Shown here in pieces: positions 4,858 to 7,399 of a DNA stretch of 7,399 bases. A program made the position numbers and the translations under genes. The stretch covers positions 1 through 7,399 of the forward strand of contig NZ_CALTZE010000162.1 of NCBI RefSeq assembly GCF_943913695.1, read 5' to 3'. The first letter of the stretch is position 1, and each line of letters starts with the position of its first letter. This DNA is from an uncultured Marmoricola sp. (lineage in GTDB: Bacteria > Actinomycetota > Actinomycetes > Propionibacteriales > Nocardioidaceae). Below the pieces are notes generated by a model. The model worked only from the letters and a program-made list of their open reading frames with translations. It did no database searches and was not told the DNA's origin.

Positions 4858-6834
4858 TCAGAGCACCGGCTCGAACCCCCAACACCGCCCGAGGAACTCC
4901 AGCTCGAGCTCGGCGGAGCGGATGATGTTGGCGGGGGCGCGGAAGCCGTGGCCCTCGCCTGCGAACTCGACCACCTCGACGGGGCGGCCGCGGGAGCGGA
5001 GGGCGTCGGCGATCGCGGTGGTCTGCGACGGCGGCACCACGCGGTCCTCGAGACCCTGCAGCAGGAGCAGCGGAGCGTCGATGCCGTCGACGTGGTGCAG
5101 CGGCGAGCGGGCGTCGTAGGTCGCTCGCGCGGCCGGCCACGGCCCGATGAGCCCGTCGAGGTAGCGCGACTCCATCTTGTGCGTCTCCTGCGCGAGCAGG
5201 GAGGGGTCGGCGACGCCGAAGTAGCTGATGCCGGCGGTGAAGACGTCGTGGAAGGCGAGCGCGGCCAGCACGACGTAGCCGCCCGCGGAGCCGCCGATGA
5301 CGCCCGCCCGGGCGCCGTCGACGACACCCTGCGCCGCGAGGTGCTGCACGCCGCGCACCACGTCTTCCACGTCGACCACGCCCCACTGGCCCCGCAGCCG
5401 CTCGCGGTAGGCGCGGCCGTAGCCGGTCGAGCCGCCGTAGTCGACGTCGAGCACCGCGATGCCGCGCGAGGTGTAGTAGGCGATGCGAGCGCTCGGCACC
5501 GTGTTGGTCGCCGAGGTCGGGCCACCGTGGGCCATCACCAGCAGCGGCGGCAGCTCCCCCTCGGGGCCGACGTGGTCGGGGTGGGTCGGGCGGTAGAGGA
5601 AGCCGTAGGCCGTCTCGCCCCCGTGGCCCTCCCAGCTGATCGGTTCGACCGCGGAGAGGTAGGCCGCCTCGGGCACGCTGCCGCGCCGCGCCACCACGTC
5701 GGAGGTGCCCGCCGGGTCGACCGCCACGGTGGTCCACCCCTCGGTGGCGTGACCGACCTCGGCGACCAGGCCGGCCCCGTGGGGTGCCAGGCCGCTGACG
5801 GCGACCACGCTCAGTGGCAGGTCGGTGGGCTCGCCGTCCGCCCCCGGGTCGGTCTCGTAGAGCGTGATCCGCTCCTGCCCCCGCACGACGCGTACGGCGG
5901 CCAGCCGGCCGCCGTCGAGGGCCGCCAGCGTGCGGGTGCGCAGCTGCCAGCCGGGCAGGCCGTGCTCGGTGAGCCGTCCGGACGCGGCGGTCACGAGGGC
6001 CACCGGTGTGGAGACCGGCTCGGCGTCGACGACGTGCGGCACCGCGAAGCCCTCGGGGTCGGCGAGGAAGGCGAGCTTTCTCGAGGAGAGCCACACCGGC
6101 TCGGAGGCCGAGCTGCCGAGCGTGCCTCCGGCGACCCGCCACGACTCCTCGACGTCACCGTCGGCGTCCAGCCGGGCCAGCCACACCTCACCGGCGTCCC
6201 ACGGCATGCCGGGGTGCGACCACTGCACCCAGGCGAGGAGCTCGCCGTCGGGGGAGAGCGCGGGGTCGGTGACGAAGTCGGGCAGCGCGGGGTCACCCGC
6301 GTCGTCGGCATCGGGGCGGGGCAGTGCGCGGCGGCGCCCGGCGACCACGACGACCGGCTCGCCCCCGGCGAGCGGCAGTCGCACCAGCTCGTTGACGGGC
6401 TCCGAGGTCGCGTCGGTGTGGTCCTCGCGCACCGCGAAGCAGACGCCGCGGCGGCTGTCGACCTCCATCGCCGACCACCGCACGGCCGCGCCCTCGACGA
6501 CGGGGGTCAGCGCGAGCGGCTCGTCACCGTCGAGCCGCCAGATCCGCTGACTCTCGAAGTCGACCGCCAGCACCACCCCGTCGCGCGCGACGTAGGCCCC
6601 GCCGCCGTACTCGTGCACCCGCGAGCGCACCGACATCCACGGCGGCGAGAGGTCGGTGACGCTGCCGTCGGGGTCGCGCCGGCACAGGATCACCCGTGCC
6701 CCCGACTCGGGCCGCGACTCCAGCCAGTGCACGGCGCCGTCGTCTGAGGTGGGGCATGCGGGTACGCCGGCGCCCGCGACGCGGGCGTCCGCGCCCACCG
6801 GGGAGGGCCACGAGCCGTAGGGGAGGGTGCTCAC
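4858..6834 (-). CDS. S9-family (prolyl oligopeptidase-type) serine peptidase
   Basis: A 658-residue cytoplasmic peptidase of the acylaminoacyl-peptidase/dipeptidyl-peptidase kind, hydrolysing short peptides. The N-terminal two thirds (about 20-395) is a beta-propeller-like region with repeats such as TDPALSPDGELLAWVQW. The C-terminal alpha/beta-hydrolase (about 410-655) shows HGGP (436-439, oxyanion region), YGGSTGYG (466-473), the nucleophile elbow GGSAGG with S516, D597 in GLEDRVVP, and H629 in GEGHGF, so the catalytic triad is intact. There is no signal peptide. I prefer GTG 6834 because the family's PYGSWPSPV sequence then begins at residue 5, and a TAGTCT -10 lies 7 nt upstream, implying a leaderless message. 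GTG 6864 would add 10 residues (668 in all) and would place the -10 inside the gene. It is convergent with the helicase, and nothing suggests functional linkage to its neighbours. Confidence 0.92.
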   Translation of the reverse strand: MSTLPYGSWPSPVGADARVAGAGVPACPTSDDGAVHWLESRPESGARVILCRRDPDGSVTDLSPPWMSVRSRVHEYGGGAYVARDGVVLAVDFESQRIWRLDGDEPLALTPVVEGAAVRWSAMEVDSRRGVCFAVREDHTDATSEPVNELVRLPLAGGEPVVVVAGRRRALPRPDADDAGDPALPDFVTDPALSPDGELLAWVQWSHPGMPWDAGEVWLARLDADGDVEESWRVAGGTLGSSASEPVWLSSRKLAFLADPEGFAVPHVVDAEPVSTPVALVTAASGRLTEHGLPGWQLRTRTLAALDGGRLAAVRVVRGQERITLYETDPGADGEPTDLPLSVVAVSGLAPHGAGLVAEVGHATEGWTTVAVDPAGTSDVVARRGSVPEAAYLSAVEPISWEGHGGETAYGFLYRPTHPDHVGPEGELPPLLVMAHGGPTSATNTVPSARIAYYTSRGIAVLDVDYGGSTGYGRAYRERLRGQWGVVDVEDVVRGVQHLAAQGVVDGARAGVIGGSAGGYVVLAALAFHDVFTAGISYFGVADPSLLAQETHKMESRYLDGLIGPWPAARATYDARSPLHHVDGIDAPLLLLQGLEDRVVPPSQTTAIADALRSRGRPVEVVEFAGEGHGFRAPANIIRSAELELEFLGRCWGFEPVL

Positions 6835-6847
6835 CCGCCCGAGACTA
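6835..6847 (-). promoter_or_regulatory. Putative leaderless promoter of the S9 peptidase gene
   Basis: On the minus strand TAGTCT (6847-6842) matches TANNNT and is followed by CGGGCGG and then GTG at 6834, so transcription would start at or beside the GTG. No Shine-Dalgarno precedes either GTG candidate. No clear -35 is visible. The spacing mirrors the GntR gene's putative promoter. Confidence 0.45.
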
Positions 6848-6944
6848 GGCGCCACCACCGACACGAGCGTCGGCGATGGGGCGGTGGCCCGTCGTCTCGC
6901 CGGGTCTCGCGGCTCGGCGCTCGGGGTGCTTGACGTGCAAGAGA

Positions 6945-6995
6945 AGCCGGTGGTCGAGGAAGGCGCGCAGCGCCTGTCTCGAGACCGAGCCGCGA
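6945..6995 (-). repeat. REP-like element, reverse orientation, copy 1
   Basis: Identical over 51 bp to 7141-7191. It folds into a hairpin at 6952-6986: AGGCGC (6961-6966) pairs with GCGCCT (6970-6975) around a GCA loop. Below a 2x2 internal loop, TCGAG (6954-6958) pairs with CTCGA (6978-6982), and past a 2-nt bulge GG pairs with CC. Confidence 0.75.
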
Positions 6996-7048
6996 AACCC
7001 CGGGCGACCGAGGGGCGACGGTGGGGACGGTGGGGCGTGTGTCTTGCG

Positions 7049-7119
7049 GGGTCTCGCGGCTCGGCGCTGGGGCGCCTCGCACCTCGACCACCTCGGTGGG
7101 TCTTGCGGCCGGGCGCTCG
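7049..7119 (+). repeat. REP-like element, forward orientation, copy 1
   Basis: Matches 7241-7311 over 71 bp with three mismatches (at 7071, 7104 and 7110), an offset of 192 bp. Inside it CCACC-TC-GGTGG (7088-7099) is palindromic. The first part (7050-7092), reverse-complemented, resembles the 6945 and 7141 elements. Confidence 0.75.
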
Positions 7120-7140
7120 GGGTGGTCGGGGTGGGAGCGG

Positions 7141-7203
7141 AGCCGGTGGTCGAGGAAGGCGCGCAGCGCCTGTCTCGAGACCGAGCCGCGAGTCCCCGGG
7201 CGG
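7141..7203 (-). repeat. REP-like element, reverse orientation, copy 2
   Basis: Its first 51 bases are identical to 6945-6995, and the similarity continues through a CCCCGGGCG tail. The hairpin arms are preserved (7148-7182). Its end, from 7185 to 7203, recurs at 7323-7341 with one mismatch as a truncated third copy. Confidence 0.75.
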
Positions 7204-7258
7204 CGAGGGGGTAGTGGCTGCGCGCGGTGGTCGTCTCGCCGGGTCTCGCGGCTCGGCG
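7204..7258 (+). repeat. 55-bp perfect direct repeat, copy 1 (copy 2 at 7345-7399)
   Basis: All 55 bases recur 141 bp downstream at 7345-7399, where the window ends, so the true repeat is probably longer. It joins a unique-looking GAGGGGGTAGTGGCTG segment to the start of a forward REP-like block. Upstream the similarity continues across a 3-nt indel. Confidence 0.8.
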
Positions 7259-7311
7259 CTGGCGCGCCTCGCACCTCGACCACCTCGGTGGGTCTCGCGG
7301 CTGGGCGCTCG
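7241..7311 (+). repeat. REP-like element, forward orientation, copy 2
   Basis: Second copy of the 71-bp element at 7049-7119, with three mismatches. Its 3' part supplies the left arm of the 12-bp inverted repeat at 7290-7334. Confidence 0.75.
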
Positions 7312-7334
7312 CGCTGGTTGGGGCCGCGAGACCC
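7290..7334. repeat. 12-bp perfect inverted repeat within the array
   Basis: GGGTCTCGCGGC (7290-7301) and GCCGCGAGACCC (7323-7334) are perfect inverted arms around a 21-nt loop. It is formed by a forward element end meeting the truncated reverse element, and is the strongest single stem in the window. Confidence 0.7.
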
Positions 7335-7344
7335 CGGGCGGCCT

Positions 7345-7399
7345 CGAGGGGGTAGTGGCTGCGCGCGGTGGTCGTCTCGCCGGGTCTCGCGGCTCGGCG
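7345..7399 (+). repeat. 55-bp perfect direct repeat, copy 2, cut by window end
   Basis: Identical to 7204-7258. The forward REP-like block it carries is interrupted only by the window boundary, showing that the array continues. Confidence 0.8.

Larger units (their letters stand above)
6891..7399. repeat. Array of REP-like palindromic elements in alternating orientation, continuing off the window
   Basis: About 509 non-coding bases built from related blocks. Forward blocks begin GGGTCTCGCGGCTCGGCGCT (6902-6921, 7049-7068, 7241-7260, and 7382-7399 cut by the edge). In the second and third copies the block runs on to CACCTCGACCACC. The reverse type begins GGTGGTCGAGGAAGGCGC (6949 and 7145) and ends CCGAGCCGCGA. 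Reverse-complementing the forward block gives nearly the same order of sub-motifs as the reverse block, so these are one element in two orientations, like paired REPs (BIMEs). No coding potential: the open frames here simply follow the repeats. Function and mobiliser are unknown. Confidence 0.8.

Noticed and set aside
4948..6747. 599-codon plus-strand open frame opposite the peptidase
   Set aside because: The minus strand has an intact S9 catalytic triad; the plus frame lacks recognisable motifs.
6876..7214. 112-codon plus-strand open frame in the repeat array
   Set aside because: Also a translation of the repeats, with composition unlike the neighbouring genes.
6831..7283. 150-codon minus-strand open frame through the repeat array
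   Set aside because: The protein contains the DNA repeats translated (recurring EVRGAPAPSRET), with no independent support, and no ribosome-binding site.
6891..7399. CRISPR array
   Set aside because: Repeats are palindromic, alternate in orientation and have irregular spacing (141-196 bp); no uniform spacers and no cas genes.

Overview
The window is a GC-rich stretch (I estimate a little over 70 % GC by eye) with strong G/C third-position bias, GTG and TTG starts, and frequent CGTACG hexamers. This fits a high-GC actinobacterium, most likely a Nocardioides-like member of Propionibacteriales; the genus is an inference from style and gene content, not a search result.

Left part (1-3063). A truncated GntR/FadR-type repressor gene runs leftward off the window edge. 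It is divergent from a two-gene unit made of a class III (CaiB/BaiF) CoA-transferase and an acyl-CoA carboxyltransferase with fused beta and alpha halves (AccD3-like). The two enzyme genes overlap by 4 bases (GTGA) and are almost certainly co-translated. The 76-bp divergent region (397-472) holds a leaderless -10 for the regulator directly abutting a TTGACA -35 for the operon, three 8-bp TTGGC repeats inside the operon's promoter spacer, and a 10-bp palindrome just before the operon's start codon. The simplest model is a locally regulated acyl-CoA module: one enzyme moves CoA onto a carboxylic acid and the other transfers a carboxyl group on an acyl-CoA. No biotin carboxylase or biotin carrier is present, so partners must lie elsewhere.

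Middle (3064-4821). A 306-bp non-coding stretch contains a near-perfect 18-bp palindrome, a 9-bp long-loop inverted repeat, a compact GC hairpin and a leader with overlapping, mutually exclusive stems. It leads into a DEAD-box RNA helicase that most likely starts at a TTG and ends in a long Gly/Ser/Arg-rich disordered tail.

Right part (4822-7399). An S9-family prolyl-oligopeptidase-type serine peptidase is encoded convergently to the helicase, 36 bp away. It appears to be transcribed as a leaderless message from a TAGTCT -10. Upstream of it, from about 6891 to the window end and continuing beyond, lies a non-coding array of REP-like palindromic elements. They alternate in orientation and include direct repeats of 51, 55 and 71 bp with no or very few mismatches. 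This is the most unusual structure in the window.

I do not see a defence system, CRISPR array, transposase, tRNA or rRNA. The points most worth following are the REP-like array, the regulator/CoA-transferase/carboxyltransferase module with its compact control region, and the helicase leader.
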